Positions 36,460-45,403 of a stretch of 64,000 bases of DNA are shown piece by piece; positions within the stretch are counted from its first letter, which is position 1; every line of letters starts with the position of its first letter. The position numbers and the translations under genes are program-made. Source of the DNA: Thiohalorhabdus sp. Cl-TMA (GTDB lineage: Bacteria; Pseudomonadota; Gammaproteobacteria; Thiohalorhabdales; Thiohalorhabdaceae); the NCBI RefSeq assembly GCF_041821045.1, contig NZ_JBGUAW010000005.1, positions 1 to 64,000 on the forward strand. The letters run 5' to 3'. A model generated the notes under the pieces. The model was not told where the DNA came from, did no database searches, and saw nothing but the letters and a program-made list of their open reading frames with translations.

Positions 36460-37254
36460 ATGATCCGAGCGAACCGACTCCTGTATTTGGGCGGGATGGT
36501 GCTGGGGGCCTCCTTGGCCCTGGGTGGCTGCGCCTCCCAGCCAACCGAGGAAGCGCCTGCGGAGCAGGCCGAGATGAGCATGCAGGAAAAGGCTGCCCAG
36601 GCCGTTTCCGAGGCCGAAGCTGCGGTCAAGAAGACCCAGCAGGAAACGGATGATTGGGGGCTTTGGAAAAGCACTCTCGGTATCCTGAACAATGCCAAGA
36701 ACAGCCTGGAGCAGGGTGACTACCAGGCGGCCATCGACGCGGCGGAGCAGGCCAAGTTCCAGGCCGAGAAGGGGCTCGAGCAGTACCAAGAAGAGCAGGA
36801 AGAGTACAAGAAGGCCGAGGAAGCGGCCAAGCAGCGCGGCGATTTCCCCGAGGAGGAATGGGTCGGCGCCGCCAAGGCCGGCCAGCAGGACGCCAGCCGG
36901 GACCGGGAAGGTGGTGATCGTATGGCCGGGGAGCGCAAATCCGTGGCCAACGGCACGCTGATCATCCAGTCCGATGACCAGGGCTTGTACAAGGTGGGCC
37001 GGGGAGACACGCTGTGGGATGTCGCATCCGCGGACGCCATCTACGGCAACCCCTTTGCCTGGCCCCTGATCTACAAGTTCAACAGCGGCAAGATCAACGA
37101 TCCGGACCTGATCTTCCCGAGCCAGGAATTCGAGATCATGTGGAATGTGGATTCCGCCGCCTTCAACGCTGCGGTGCGCCACGCCAAGACCCGTGGCTCC
37201 TGGCGCCTGGGTGAGCCCGAGGCCTCCGACCTGGAGTATCTGGAGCAGAATTAG
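36460..37254 (+). CDS. Lipoprotein with LysM domain
   Basis: A 264-residue lipoprotein with lipobox LGGC. Residues after the lipobox copy the preceding gene (WGLWKSTLGILNNAKNSLEQGDYQAA), followed by a Glu-rich helix, then a LysM domain (LYKVGRGDTLWDVAS to IFPSQEF, about 175-225) that should bind peptidoglycan. The gene pair looks like a tandem duplication in which one copy gained a LysM. The ATG at 36460 follows GAGGAG. A terminator follows. Confidence 0.82.
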   Translation: MIRANRLLYLGGMVLGASLALGGCASQPTEEAPAEQAEMSMQEKAAQAVSEAEAAVKKTQQETDDWGLWKSTLGILNNAKNSLEQGDYQAAIDAAEQAKFQAEKGLEQYQEEQEEYKKAEEAAKQRGDFPEEEWVGAAKAGQQDASRDREGGDRMAGERKSVANGTLIIQSDDQGLYKVGRGDTLWDVASADAIYGNPFAWPLIYKFNSGKINDPDLIFPSQEFEIMWNVDSAAFNAAVRHAKTRGSWRLGEPEASDLEYLEQN

Positions 37255-37284
37255 TACGGGAAGGGCTTCGGCACCAGGAAAAAA

Positions 37285-37314
37285 ACGACGGCCTGTACGG
37301 GCCGTCGTTTTTTT
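37285..37314 (+). terminator. Rho-independent terminator after the LysM lipoprotein
   Basis: A nine-base perfect stem ACGACGGCC/GGCCGTCGT is followed by seven T residues (37308-37314). Confidence 0.92.
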
Positions 37315-37339
37315 GGTCATGCATTCCCGGCCGGGGCCC

Positions 37340-38929
37340 CTACGGCGTGTCCTTGAGCCGGACATGGACATGCTCGAAATGCACGCCGGGCTCCGCGAGC
37401 TGAATCATTTCCCCGAGCCGGTCCCGGTTGTCGATGCGGATATTGAACGGGGCCCCGGAACGGAAAAGGCCCGCGGGCATGAGCATGGATGTGGGCCCCT
37501 GCGACTGGGTCAGAAGCAGCACCGGCTGCTCCTGGAGCGCATTCCCCATGCTCCAGGAGATCCGGCACCAGCCGTCATGCAGGTGCCCCGGGAGGAGCTC
37601 CACACCCGCCTGTACCCCGCCCGATGCGGGAAGGTCCTGGTGCCAGCGGACCAAGCCTGCCTGCATGCGTGGCGTCGACGTATCCGGGCTTTCCTCCAGG
37701 TCGAGGATCAGGACTGGTTTGCCCACCAGCGTGCCACTTCCAACTCCCTGGCCGCGAAGCCGGATCCCCGCCTCGTCCCACTCCACGGCCTCCCAGCCTC
37801 CTGCCTCCGGGGTCGCGGAAGGATGGGCGAGGACCTCGCTCTGGAGGCGAACGTTGGCCTTCAGGGTGGCAGGGTCGCCGGACCGGCTCCAGCGACCCGC
37901 GAAGCAATGCCGGACGGCTTGTTCCATGCCCACCGCAACATGTACTGGCCTGGGGACGGGGAGCGGTGTTCTCCGCCGCCGGTTCCCCCTTCCCAGGATC
38001 CGCTCAAGGCGTTGCAGAAGGATGCGCCGCGGAGCCTCGGGCGTCTCCGCGAGGAGGGGGTGTAGCCGGGCTGGAGCCGCTCCGAGGTCCAGGTTCCGGC
38101 GAAGCTCCGTAAGCCGGGAAAGGGCCCGGCTGGCATCGATGATCCACCAATCCGGTGCGTGCGCCTTGGCGGTGGGCTTGCGGGGGTCCAGGCCGTCGGG
38201 CAGTACCGGCGGTTGATCCCCGGCGGCATCGAATACGAACCGGCCCCGGCGGCTTTCCACGTACGCGGATGGGGAGGCCGCGGGGAAAAGGAGTACATCC
38301 TCGCTGAGCAGTTGAAGGAACTGCTCCAGATGGGCGTGCAGCTCGCTTTCCCAGGCGTGGGGGTTGGTGGCGGCCTGCAGAAGGAGGCGGGCCGACGGCC
38401 GCAGCGGGGTGGTGGCGGTATCCCCTACCAGGGAGGGGCCGCGTACCGCGAAAAGATGTGCGGCCCCGGCGCCTCGGAAGGTGGCGAGAAAGCGGGCCCA
38501 CCATTCCCTTGGCGGAATTCGGTTCTGATGCCAATGGGCCCGGAACAGGATCTGCATCAGCTCGAGCGCGTGGGTAGTGGCCTGGGCGAGCCGCCTGCGG
38601 CTTCGGCTGCGGATGGGCAGGATGCTGAAACCTTGTCGGGCCAGAAGCAGATAGGCATCGATGAAACGGTCCAGGCGCGCCGGCTCCGTGGGGCGGAAGG
38701 CCGCATAGAGCTTATCCAGGAACCGGAGCCGGAGGCTCCCGGGGATGTGCTGGAGAGCGGCTAGTCCCACCGGATCGGGCTCCTCGGGACCGAGGGGCCG
38801 CGAATCGGGATGCTCCCTTAGGACTTCCAGGTACCGGCCGAAACGGGGCTTCTCCGTTGGCGGCACGGGCTCCGGAAGGTCCTCGGACCATTCCAGGGGC
38901 AGGCGGGTATGGAGTGATGGAAGCGCCAA
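37340..38929 (-). CDS. Large protein with a PilZ-like C-terminal barrel
   Basis: A 529-residue soluble protein. The N-terminal two thirds are helical and resemble no domain I can name. The C-terminal part (WEAVEWDEAGIRLRGQG, GTLVGKPVLILDL, AGLVRWHQDLP, VQAGVELLPG) looks like a PilZ-type barrel, but the RxxxR and (D/N)xSxxG c-di-GMP motifs are not evident, so binding is doubtful. A TTG start at 38929 follows GAGGAG. The diguanylate cyclase and EAL-HDOD genes elsewhere in the window make a c-di-GMP link possible. Confidence 0.5.
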   Translation of the reverse strand: MALPSLHTRLPLEWSEDLPEPVPPTEKPRFGRYLEVLREHPDSRPLGPEEPDPVGLAALQHIPGSLRLRFLDKLYAAFRPTEPARLDRFIDAYLLLARQGFSILPIRSRSRRRLAQATTHALELMQILFRAHWHQNRIPPREWWARFLATFRGAGAAHLFAVRGPSLVGDTATTPLRPSARLLLQAATNPHAWESELHAHLEQFLQLLSEDVLLFPAASPSAYVESRRGRFVFDAAGDQPPVLPDGLDPRKPTAKAHAPDWWIIDASRALSRLTELRRNLDLGAAPARLHPLLAETPEAPRRILLQRLERILGRGNRRRRTPLPVPRPVHVAVGMEQAVRHCFAGRWSRSGDPATLKANVRLQSEVLAHPSATPEAGGWEAVEWDEAGIRLRGQGVGSGTLVGKPVLILDLEESPDTSTPRMQAGLVRWHQDLPASGGVQAGVELLPGHLHDGWCRISWSMGNALQEQPVLLLTQSQGPTSMLMPAGLFRSGAPFNIRIDNRDRLGEMIQLAEPGVHFEHVHVRLKDTP

Positions 38930-39062
38930 CCGCTCCTCATGCCAGTAACGGGGAGAGCTTACCCGGCTTGGGCTCGAATCCGCAGCCGGACTGCGCGGCC
39001 GATTCTATCATTCCGGTAGGGGGTTCCCGGGAACGCTACTGGACATCCCGGGCCCGGGGCCT

Positions 39063-39701
39063 TCATTCGTTCGTGGACTGTCCGAGGCCGGCCAGGGCCA
39101 GCCCCCGGGAGAATTTGGTCCGGGCTCCTGGCTCCAACGGATATTTCGACTGTAGCGTGTTTATCAGCTCTTGCAGGGCCCCCAGGTAGCCGTCCTTCAG
39201 CTCGAGCTCCACCTCGCAGATAGGGTCCTCCCGGCCATCCGCGACAATGGTGCCTCGATCGGCCGCCCATTCCGCTGTTGTACCCCCTTCAAGCCGGAGG
39301 TCGCGAGCCCGGCGCACCATGTCCACCCGGAACAGGGTAATGAGCGGCAGGTCGCCCTGCAGGGCCCGCAGTCGTTGGATAAGCTCCGCATCCGCGAAGA
39401 CCCCCAGATCGGGCTCCGGAGTGTCCACATGGGCCTCCCATTCCCGATGATGATGAAGGCCGTCCCCGGCATTCTCCCCGGCATCCGCCTTGACCGTCGC
39501 CACCCATCGGCTGCCCTCCCGGCGTACCCGGTATGCATAGCCTGCTTGCAGGAGGTGGAGGCCGGCGGTGTCAATGTAATCCGCGGTCATCTCGATCGTT
39601 CGCTCGGGACCCTCGGACAGGGAGCGAACTTCCGGTGCCCCGGCGATTTCCTCGAACCGCTCCTGGTGCGTGACCTGGAGCTTGAACTCCTGCTCTAGCA
39701 T
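39063..39701 (-). CDS. CYTH-domain protein (triphosphatase-like)
   Basis: The 212-residue protein is a CYTH (triphosphate tunnel) family member: it starts MLEQEFKLQV (E-x-E-x-K variant with E-x-K), has YIDTAG, YAYRVRREGSRWVATVKAD (R-x-R and T-x-K), and late CEVELELKDG. Enzymes of this type hydrolyse inorganic triphosphate or nucleotides. The CHAD domain often fused to CYTH is absent. ATG 39701 follows GGAGGA. It overlaps mobB by seven bases. Confidence 0.87.
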   Translation of the reverse strand: MLEQEFKLQVTHQERFEEIAGAPEVRSLSEGPERTIEMTADYIDTAGLHLLQAGYAYRVRREGSRWVATVKADAGENAGDGLHHHREWEAHVDTPEPDLGVFADAELIQRLRALQGDLPLITLFRVDMVRRARDLRLEGGTTAEWAADRGTIVADGREDPICEVELELKDGYLGALQELINTLQSKYPLEPGARTKFSRGLALAGLGQSTNE

Positions 39702-40261
39702 TGGGGGTCCTCCCCGAATACGCCGGCTCGAAGGCGGCCTTCCCGCATCTCTACCTGAATGCAAGCGGCCACCGTTTCGGGCCGATTGATATCCAGCAGG
39801 GGAAGGTTCCCGAAATCCAGTTCCGGAGGTGCATCCAGGGCCACCGCGATGATGCCCTCCAGCTCGGGATACAGGGCGGGCTGTCCGAGGGCGGGCCGGT
39901 GCACCTCGATCTTGGGGATGTCCTCTCCACGGAAGCCTTCCACCAGCACCAGGTCGAGCCGCCCGGGATCCAAACGTTCCAGCATTGCCGCCAGGGGAGC
40001 CTCTCCCTCCTCCGGCTCCTCGGTGAACAGCGCCCATCGCCTCGGAGAGGCGACCAGGGTCTGCGCGGCTCCGGCCTTGCGCAGGCGATAGCTGTCCTTG
40101 CCCGGGATGTCCGGGTCGAAGCCATGATGGGCATGCTTTACCAGTCCGACGCGCAGTCCCGCCTCCCGCAGGAGGGGAATCAAGCGGGTAAGGAGCGTGG
40201 TCTTGCCCGTGCCGCTATAGGCGACGAAGCCCAGTACGGGTTTCGGGAATGCGCCAATCAT
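39695..40261 (-). CDS. mobB: Molybdopterin-guanine dinucleotide biosynthesis adaptor MobB
   Basis: MobB is a GTP-binding adaptor that assists MobA in making the bis-MGD cofactor. The 188-residue protein has a Walker A motif GFVAYSGTGKTTLL, then GLVKHAHHGFDPDIPGKDSYRLRKAGA, and DLVLVEGFRGEDIPKIEVHR. The ATG at 40261 follows AGGAG. mobA is not in the window. Its presence implies molybdoenzymes (for example nitrate reductase), consistent with an anaerobic respiratory life. Confidence 0.93.
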   Translation of the reverse strand: MIGAFPKPVLGFVAYSGTGKTTLLTRLIPLLREAGLRVGLVKHAHHGFDPDIPGKDSYRLRKAGAAQTLVASPRRWALFTEEPEEGEAPLAAMLERLDPGRLDLVLVEGFRGEDIPKIEVHRPALGQPALYPELEGIIAVALDAPPELDFGNLPLLDINRPETVAACIQVEMREGRLRAGVFGEDPQC

Positions 40262-40370
40262 GGCTTCTCCTGGGTGAAACCGGTTGTCATTGGCCGAAAG
40301 ACTCCACAGGATACCCGCCTGGATGCATCGGTTCGACCGTTTCCCGGGAAGGGATATCGGAGGGGAGGGT

Positions 40371-40814
40371 ATGTACAAGCGTAAAGGGCGGATATTGTTC
40401 CTGGATCCGGAGCGGGGGGAGCTTTCCGGGATGGCGGCCGCCTGGGCCGGGTACCTCGGAGACGGATGGGTGGAGGCCGGGGCCGCGGCCTGGGAGGCCG
40501 AGCCGCCTTCCCCGAAGCGTCTGCTTCCACCGGATCTGCCCGGTCCCTTGCCCGAACCGGTTCCGTGGTCGTCCACCGAAGCGGCCGCGTGGGATCTGGT
40601 GGTGGCCCTCGCAGGACCCGAATGTCCTGATTGGACCGGCCTGCTCTCGGGGTACAGGCACAAGGTCTGGCGGCTCGGCGGGGAGTGCGGTCGGAACGGA
40701 TCCGGCGCAGTGGACACGGCTGCATGCAGTCAAGAACTGCGAAGGCGAGTGCTGGGCCTGGTGGGCGGGTTCCGAATGAAGGCCCGTGAGGATGCCGGTC
40801 CCGGTGCGGAGTGA
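40371..40814 (+). CDS. Degenerate low-molecular-weight phosphatase/ArsC-fold protein
   Basis: The 147-residue protein aligns with low-molecular-weight protein tyrosine phosphatases and thioredoxin-type arsenate reductases: RILFLDPERGELSGMAAAW takes the place of the P-loop VLFLC-x5-R-S-x-MAEA. The catalytic Cys12 is Asp and the phosphate-binding Arg18 is Leu, while Ser19 and Met-Ala remain. Later DLVVALAGPECPDW matches the ArsC DLVVTLC...CP region. It therefore looks like a pseudo-enzyme that may bind rather than hydrolyse. ATG 40371 follows AGGGGAG. Divergent from mobB. Confidence 0.6.
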   Translation: MYKRKGRILFLDPERGELSGMAAAWAGYLGDGWVEAGAAAWEAEPPSPKRLLPPDLPGPLPEPVPWSSTEAAAWDLVVALAGPECPDWTGLLSGYRHKVWRLGGECGRNGSGAVDTAACSQELRRRVLGLVGGFRMKAREDAGPGAE

Positions 40815-40941
40815 CGCGGAGGTCTCCGCTCTCGCGGGCTTCGATTCTGGGAGAAGGAGCTCGATCGGAGGTGGGGTCTCCAGGTAGTGCCCCAGGCATC
40901 GGAATGCCTGCGGGCGGGCATGGAAGCAAAGGAGGATGGGT

Positions 40942-41469
40942 ATGACCGAGAAAATCGGAAAGAGGATTTGGAAAGCGATGCTGGCCGCGTGCCTGCTGCT
41001 ACCGTTCGGTGCACAGGCGCAAACGGCGGGACAGGACTTCATGTCGGTTAAGCGCATGTCCATGGAGCTTGCCCGGGACATTGCCCAGGCGGCGGTGAAG
41101 GCCTGCCGGGATAAGGGATATCAGGTCACCGCGGCAGTGGTGGATCGCAACGGGGATACCCAGGTGGTAATGCGGGATGTCTACGCCCCGGAGGTGAGCC
41201 TTCGAATCGCTAAACAGAAGGCCTATACCTCGGTAATGTTCTCCGTTTCCACCAAGGAGCTGGAAGCCAGTCGGCCCGAGGCCGGCAGCACCCTGAATCA
41301 TGTCGAGGGTCTGCTGTTCGCGCGCGGAGCCCTACCCATCGAGATGGGCAGTGGGACCATGGTCGGCGCTGTCGGGGTTAGCGGAGCGCCGGGCGGGGAT
41401 ATCGATGAGGCCTGCGCGCAGAAAGGGCTCGATGCGGTGGCGGAGCGCCTGCAATTCGGAGGGATGTAA
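40942..41469 (+). CDS. Secreted GlcG/HbpS-family protein
   Basis: A 175-residue protein with a signal peptide (cut after AQA-Q) and one GlcG/HbpS (DUF336) domain: MSMELARDIAQAAVKACRDKGYQVTAAVVDRNGD and GTMVGAVGVSGAPGGDIDEACAQKGLDAV. HbpS-type proteins bind haem or small molecules; the function here is unknown. ATG 40942 follows AAGGAGG; ATG 40936 is too close to it. A small AGGCAT/ATGCCT hairpin lies in the leader. Confidence 0.85.
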   Translation: MTEKIGKRIWKAMLAACLLLPFGAQAQTAGQDFMSVKRMSMELARDIAQAAVKACRDKGYQVTAAVVDRNGDTQVVMRDVYAPEVSLRIAKQKAYTSVMFSVSTKELEASRPEAGSTLNHVEGLLFARGALPIEMGSGTMVGAVGVSGAPGGDIDEACAQKGLDAVAERLQFGGM

Positions 41470-41567
41470 CGGGCGAGCGGATTGAGCCCGGGAGCACAAT
41501 GGGATATGCCCGGGAAGGGCTCGGGCTGCCCCATCCCGGGCCCGGAAGCGAGCGGGCCGCAAACGGG

Positions 41568-42722
41568 CTAGCCAATGGCGGTCGCGATAAAGTCGCGTGT
41601 TTTGCGAACCCCCGCCTCCCACCCCAGAATTTCCCGCAGGATGCTCCGGTTCTGCAGCACGCGCGACCAAGGCAGGTCGGAATCCAGTAGACCGGGGTCG
41701 GAAGCCAGCTCCTCCATGGAAAAGACCTGTATTCCGAGGCTTCTATAATACGCAAATAACGGGTTTTCCTCGTTGAGGAAAACCTTGGCGCCCAGGAAGA
41801 GCATCATGGCGATGTTTCCTGCCGCCTGCTGCCTGAAGTGGTTCATGATCACGTTGGAGCAGGGCCGTATAGCTTCCAGGTAACGGTCCGGCGGCAAGAA
41901 CCGGCGCAGGGCCGCGAACCGTTCCCCCAGGGTGCTTCTTCCATACTTTTCAACGAATTCCGCGTAACATGCATTGCCGTAGCTGAGCGGGCAGATAACC
42001 CTCCGTTCCGTGCTGTCGATCTCTCCTATGAAATCGATGGCTTCCGCATGGTTATTGGAAAAAGCCGCGCTGTTTCCCAAAAGGATGTCGTTTCCGGACA
42101 CTGCGTGGCAGCTTTCGGTACGGTCGAAAAAGCGGCCGTTCAGGCTGTAATTCCAGTCGAGGAAGCCGGGCCGCGGGTGCCCGATCCGTTCCACGACCAT
42201 CCGGTACTCGGGACTGATTACCGGGGAGAAGAAATTGACTCGGCTCGCGGCCTCTTCCTTGGTGATCGAAGCCCCGCGGCAGGGGGTCAGCTTACGCAGA
42301 TAGTGCTGCAAGTCCTGGCGAAGACCTCCGGGGCGGAGGCATTTCTCGAATATTGCCCGGGTCTTTTCGGTGAAGAGCTTATCGGCTCCCTCGGAAATCA
42401 GGTCGTAGTAATCGTAGCCCATTCCCACCCAGGCGAAATTCACCCCTGCCGGCGCCCGGCCGACCAGCTCCTTGTTGAAGGCATCCAGGGAGTGCAGGAC
42501 CACCAGATCGTATTCCTGCAGTTGCTCCCCGAATTTTCTGTGCCTTAACCGGGCGGGGCCTATGGGCCGGACAGGCGCTTCCCGGATATATCGGGTCCTG
42601 TCCGTTCCGGCAGAAACCAGGAAACGGTTCGAATTCGGGGCAACCTCCTCGAAAAACCTGTAGGCCGAATCCAGGAACTTGTCGTCCGGGGACACATGCG
42701 CGATTCGGGGGCGTTCGGTCAT
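41568..42722 (-). CDS. WecF-like glycosyltransferase (TDP-Fuc4NAc transferase family)
   Basis: The 384-residue protein resembles WecF (Glyco_transf_56), which adds Fuc4NAc to lipid II of enterobacterial common antigen. Matching segments are FAWVGMGYDYYDLI, ILLGNSAAFSNNHAEAI, RRVICPLSYGN, NHFRQQAAGNIAMMLFLGAKVFLNEENPLFAYY. The donor sugar cannot be told. The start is ATG 42722 or an upstream GTG at 42770. It follows the ATP-grasp gene and is last in the minus-strand operon. Confidence 0.78.
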   Translation of the reverse strand: MTERPRIAHVSPDDKFLDSAYRFFEEVAPNSNRFLVSAGTDRTRYIREAPVRPIGPARLRHRKFGEQLQEYDLVVLHSLDAFNKELVGRAPAGVNFAWVGMGYDYYDLISEGADKLFTEKTRAIFEKCLRPGGLRQDLQHYLRKLTPCRGASITKEEAASRVNFFSPVISPEYRMVVERIGHPRPGFLDWNYSLNGRFFDRTESCHAVSGNDILLGNSAAFSNNHAEAIDFIGEIDSTERRVICPLSYGNACYAEFVEKYGRSTLGERFAALRRFLPPDRYLEAIRPCSNVIMNHFRQQAAGNIAMMLFLGAKVFLNEENPLFAYYRSLGIQVFSMEELASDPGLLDSDLPWSRVLQNRSILREILGWEAGVRKTRDFIATAIG

Positions 42723-42782
42723 GACCGGAAGGCTATGGGGGAGGCTCTTCAAAGAATTCGGTAGCTGCACGGTTTTCGCCGC

Positions 42783-43976
42783 TCAGTCCGTACATACTTC
42801 GATGTGGCTTTCCATATCGTCCATGAGCGACAGCATCTCCTCCATGTCGGAAAAACGCAGGATCGAGGTGCCCAAGGTATGATGAGCCCCTTGGAATGCG
42901 TTCACGCGGTCCCCGGCGGCCACCCACGGATCCCATTCGACGATTTTCTCTTCGAGCAAGCTGGATACGCGCAGCTCCCTGAATCTTCCCGGCCGTCGGG
43001 AATGGATAATGTAAGAGGACCAGAATCCGGATACCGGCCGGTTTTCCAGATCACTGCAATCCCGGCCCAAGGCCGCATCCACCGTATACTTGATCATGTC
43101 CACGCCGGTGGCGTACCGGGTGACCTCGGGGATCAGGTTCCCGCCGTTCCGGGGACCCACCTCGAGGAAGTACAGCTCACCGGTATCCGTGAAGACCAGC
43201 TCGATATTCAGCGCACCGTTCCGGAAGCCGATTGCATCCAGGAGGCGCTGCGTTTCCTTCTCCGCATGGGCCTGTTTCTGCGCCGTCAGGGTGGAAGGGA
43301 AGCTGATCCCGGCCGGAACGTTTCCGCTGCAGTTCGCGTCCACATGCTGATTGGACCAGCAGCAGAATCTCAGATCGCCGTCCACGACGAATGCGTCCGC
43401 ATCGATCTGATATCCGCTTCTGGGGATTTCTTCCTCTATCACCACGCGCTCGGTGGGCGAGAACTCCGCCGCTTGGAAGAAGGCCTCCGCGAAAGCCGTG
43501 CGCTCCTTGAGGCGTGTCACTCCTTTACTTCCCGATGAGTCCGCCGGCTTGACGAAGGCGTCTCCCGGGATTTCGGAAAGGAATGCACCGGCCTCCCGGA
43601 CATCCGAGAAGACTTCGCATTTCGGACTATTGAAACCATGGGCTTGCAAGAAATCCCGAAATTTCTTCTTGTCCGCCAGAGTGCTTACGGCTTCGTAAGG
43701 GTTTCCGGGGAGGCCCAGCTCTTCGGCCACAAAGGCGGCCGTGGGCGCCGCCGGGTCAGAGGCGTAGGCGACAATCCCGTCGATGCGTTTTTCCCGAGCC
43801 AGATGCAGCACTCCTTCATGATCCCGTGTGCTGAGGTTGTGGTACTCGTCCGCCACTGCGTGACCGGGGTTATCGGGCTTGAAATCCACGGTGATCACGT
43901 AATGGTTCTCGTTTTTCGCATATTCGATCGGCGGCATCTGGTTCCTGCTCCCGCCTAGGAATAGAATTTTACTCAT
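42783..43976 (-). CDS. ATP-grasp ligase
   Basis: The 397-residue protein has the ATP-grasp layout: an N-terminal Rossmann-like domain (KILFLGGSRNQM), a central ATP-binding domain (DAFVKPADSSGSKGVTR, RVVIEEEIPRSGYQIDADAFV), and metal-binding residues in ALNIELVFTDTGELYFLEVGPRNGGNL. It is similar to carbamoyl-phosphate-synthase-like ligases found in glycan and natural-product clusters. The acceptor (an amine or carboxylate) is unknown. Overlaps the DegT gene by eight bases. Confidence 0.85.
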   Translation of the reverse strand: MSKILFLGGSRNQMPPIEYAKNENHYVITVDFKPDNPGHAVADEYHNLSTRDHEGVLHLAREKRIDGIVAYASDPAAPTAAFVAEELGLPGNPYEAVSTLADKKKFRDFLQAHGFNSPKCEVFSDVREAGAFLSEIPGDAFVKPADSSGSKGVTRLKERTAFAEAFFQAAEFSPTERVVIEEEIPRSGYQIDADAFVVDGDLRFCCWSNQHVDANCSGNVPAGISFPSTLTAQKQAHAEKETQRLLDAIGFRNGALNIELVFTDTGELYFLEVGPRNGGNLIPEVTRYATGVDMIKYTVDAALGRDCSDLENRPVSGFWSSYIIHSRRPGRFRELRVSSLLEEKIVEWDPWVAAGDRVNAFQGAHHTLGTSILRFSDMEEMLSLMDDMESHIEVCTD

Positions 43977-45054
43977 TGCTCAATACCGTTTTTATGCGGT
44001 CGCAGATCGATTTCACCCGCGTTCTGCTCAGCCCGGGACTGATCGGGAGGCAAAGTGCCCGCCCGGCCTGTGCCGTCGCATTCGGGAGGTCGGTACCGGT
44101 CCGGAGGGGGGAGGTCTCATGTAGAGCTGGTGAAAAATAGGGCCGACATGCAATCCCATTTCCCGATAGGTATTTTTCTACTCTTTTCCGCTCGCTGACA
44201 TCGCTCAAGAGTATCGGCGCGTACGCCCCATTTTTCGAAGCCTTTGGGCCCCATTCCTGAAACTCCACCCATCCTTGCAGCTCCCTTTCATAGGTTTCCA
44301 GTACCTCTTTCCGGGCGGCGAGAATGTCCGGAAGATCCTCCAGGACAGCCAGCCCCATGGCCGCGTGGAGCTCACTCATCTTCGCGTTGAGTCCGATTTC
44401 CTTGATTTCGCCGTTTCCCGGATCCAGTCCGAAATTGATAAGGCTTCGCGCCCGTTCCAGGGCCTGATCGTCCCAAAAGACGATCCCTCCGCCTTCGCCC
44501 GTATGGAATAGCTTGGTGGCGTGGAAGCTGAGGACCGAGGCATCCCCCCAGCGGAGGATGCTGTTTCCGTCGTAATCTATGCCAAAGGCATGCGCGGCAT
44601 CGTAGATGACCGCGAGGTCCCTGTTTGCCGCGATTCGTTCTATCTCCTCCACATCGCAGGGATTTCCGTAAACGTGCACTGGGACTAGGGCCGAAGTGCC
44701 CGGGCCCGCATGCCCCCGGATCCGCTCCGGAGACAGGTTGAGGCTTTCCGGGTCGATATCCGCGAACCGGGGAGTGACCCCTTCGTTGCACAGGGCCGCA
44801 CTGGTGGCAATAAAGGTGAACGGGGTCGTTACCGCCTCGTGACGCACGTTCAAGGCCTTAAGGGCCACTTGCAGTGCCAGCGTGCCGTTGGCCACCAGGA
44901 GCAGGTTGCGGATTCCCAGGAAGTCCTGAAGACGCTCCTCGAGCTCCCTGACTAGCGGTCCGTTATTGGAAAGGCGACCGGTTTCGTAGATCCGGTTCAG
45001 ATAGCCATGGAATTTCTCGGGGTCCGGCAGATAGGGGCTGCCCACGGCGTTCAT
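43969..45054 (-). CDS. DegT/DnrJ/EryC1-family sugar aminotransferase (WecE-like)
   Basis: A 361-residue PLP-dependent aminotransferase. It has LSNNGPLVRELEERL, TTPFTFIATSAAL, VIYDAAHAFGI, the PLP-Lys in SFHATKLFHTGEGGGI, and GLNAKMSELHAAMGL. Members make amino sugars from 4- or 3-keto nucleotide sugars. Next to a WecF-like transferase, a WecE-like role (a 4-amino-6-deoxy sugar) is likely. ATG 45054 follows AAGGA. First gene of the operon, divergent from the formyltransferase. Confidence 0.88.
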   Translation of the reverse strand: MNAVGSPYLPDPEKFHGYLNRIYETGRLSNNGPLVRELEERLQDFLGIRNLLLVANGTLALQVALKALNVRHEAVTTPFTFIATSAALCNEGVTPRFADIDPESLNLSPERIRGHAGPGTSALVPVHVYGNPCDVEEIERIAANRDLAVIYDAAHAFGIDYDGNSILRWGDASVLSFHATKLFHTGEGGGIVFWDDQALERARSLINFGLDPGNGEIKEIGLNAKMSELHAAMGLAVLEDLPDILAARKEVLETYERELQGWVEFQEWGPKASKNGAYAPILLSDVSERKRVEKYLSGNGIACRPYFSPALHETSPLRTGTDLPNATAQAGRALCLPISPGLSRTRVKSICDRIKTVLSNE

Positions 45055-45403
45055 GGGTAGGTCCTTGCGATGCGGTTCAATCAAAAGGGGTGGTGAAGCT
45101 GACGCTTTTTTCCGAAGTCATCAGCCCCGCACGCGGAATCTCATTTTTTTGGCTTTTGTCGGGCGCCCGGAGCAGTTCCGCTTTCTGCTCTGTCCGAATG
45201 GGTCCCCGCCAGTATGTATCTTTACTTTTTGACGGTTGGATCGGGATGAACCCTGATTTCAAATTTATTTACAATGTTTTGGTGGGATGGAGGTTGATTC
45301 CACGGAAATTTGCACGTATTGGCTGGTATGGAGCTTCCGTTTCATCCACGGCGTGACTTCCTGCGTGTCTTCCGAAGTGCCGTGGCGGCAATGGGAGGTG
45401 GGC
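45055..45403. other. AT-rich divergent intergenic region of the glycan island
   Basis: About 350 bases with clearly lower GC than the flanks, no supported gene. It must hold promoters for both directions. A candidate -10 TACAAT lies at 45270-45275 for the plus strand, with no clear -35. Composition suggests acquired DNA. Confidence 0.5.
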
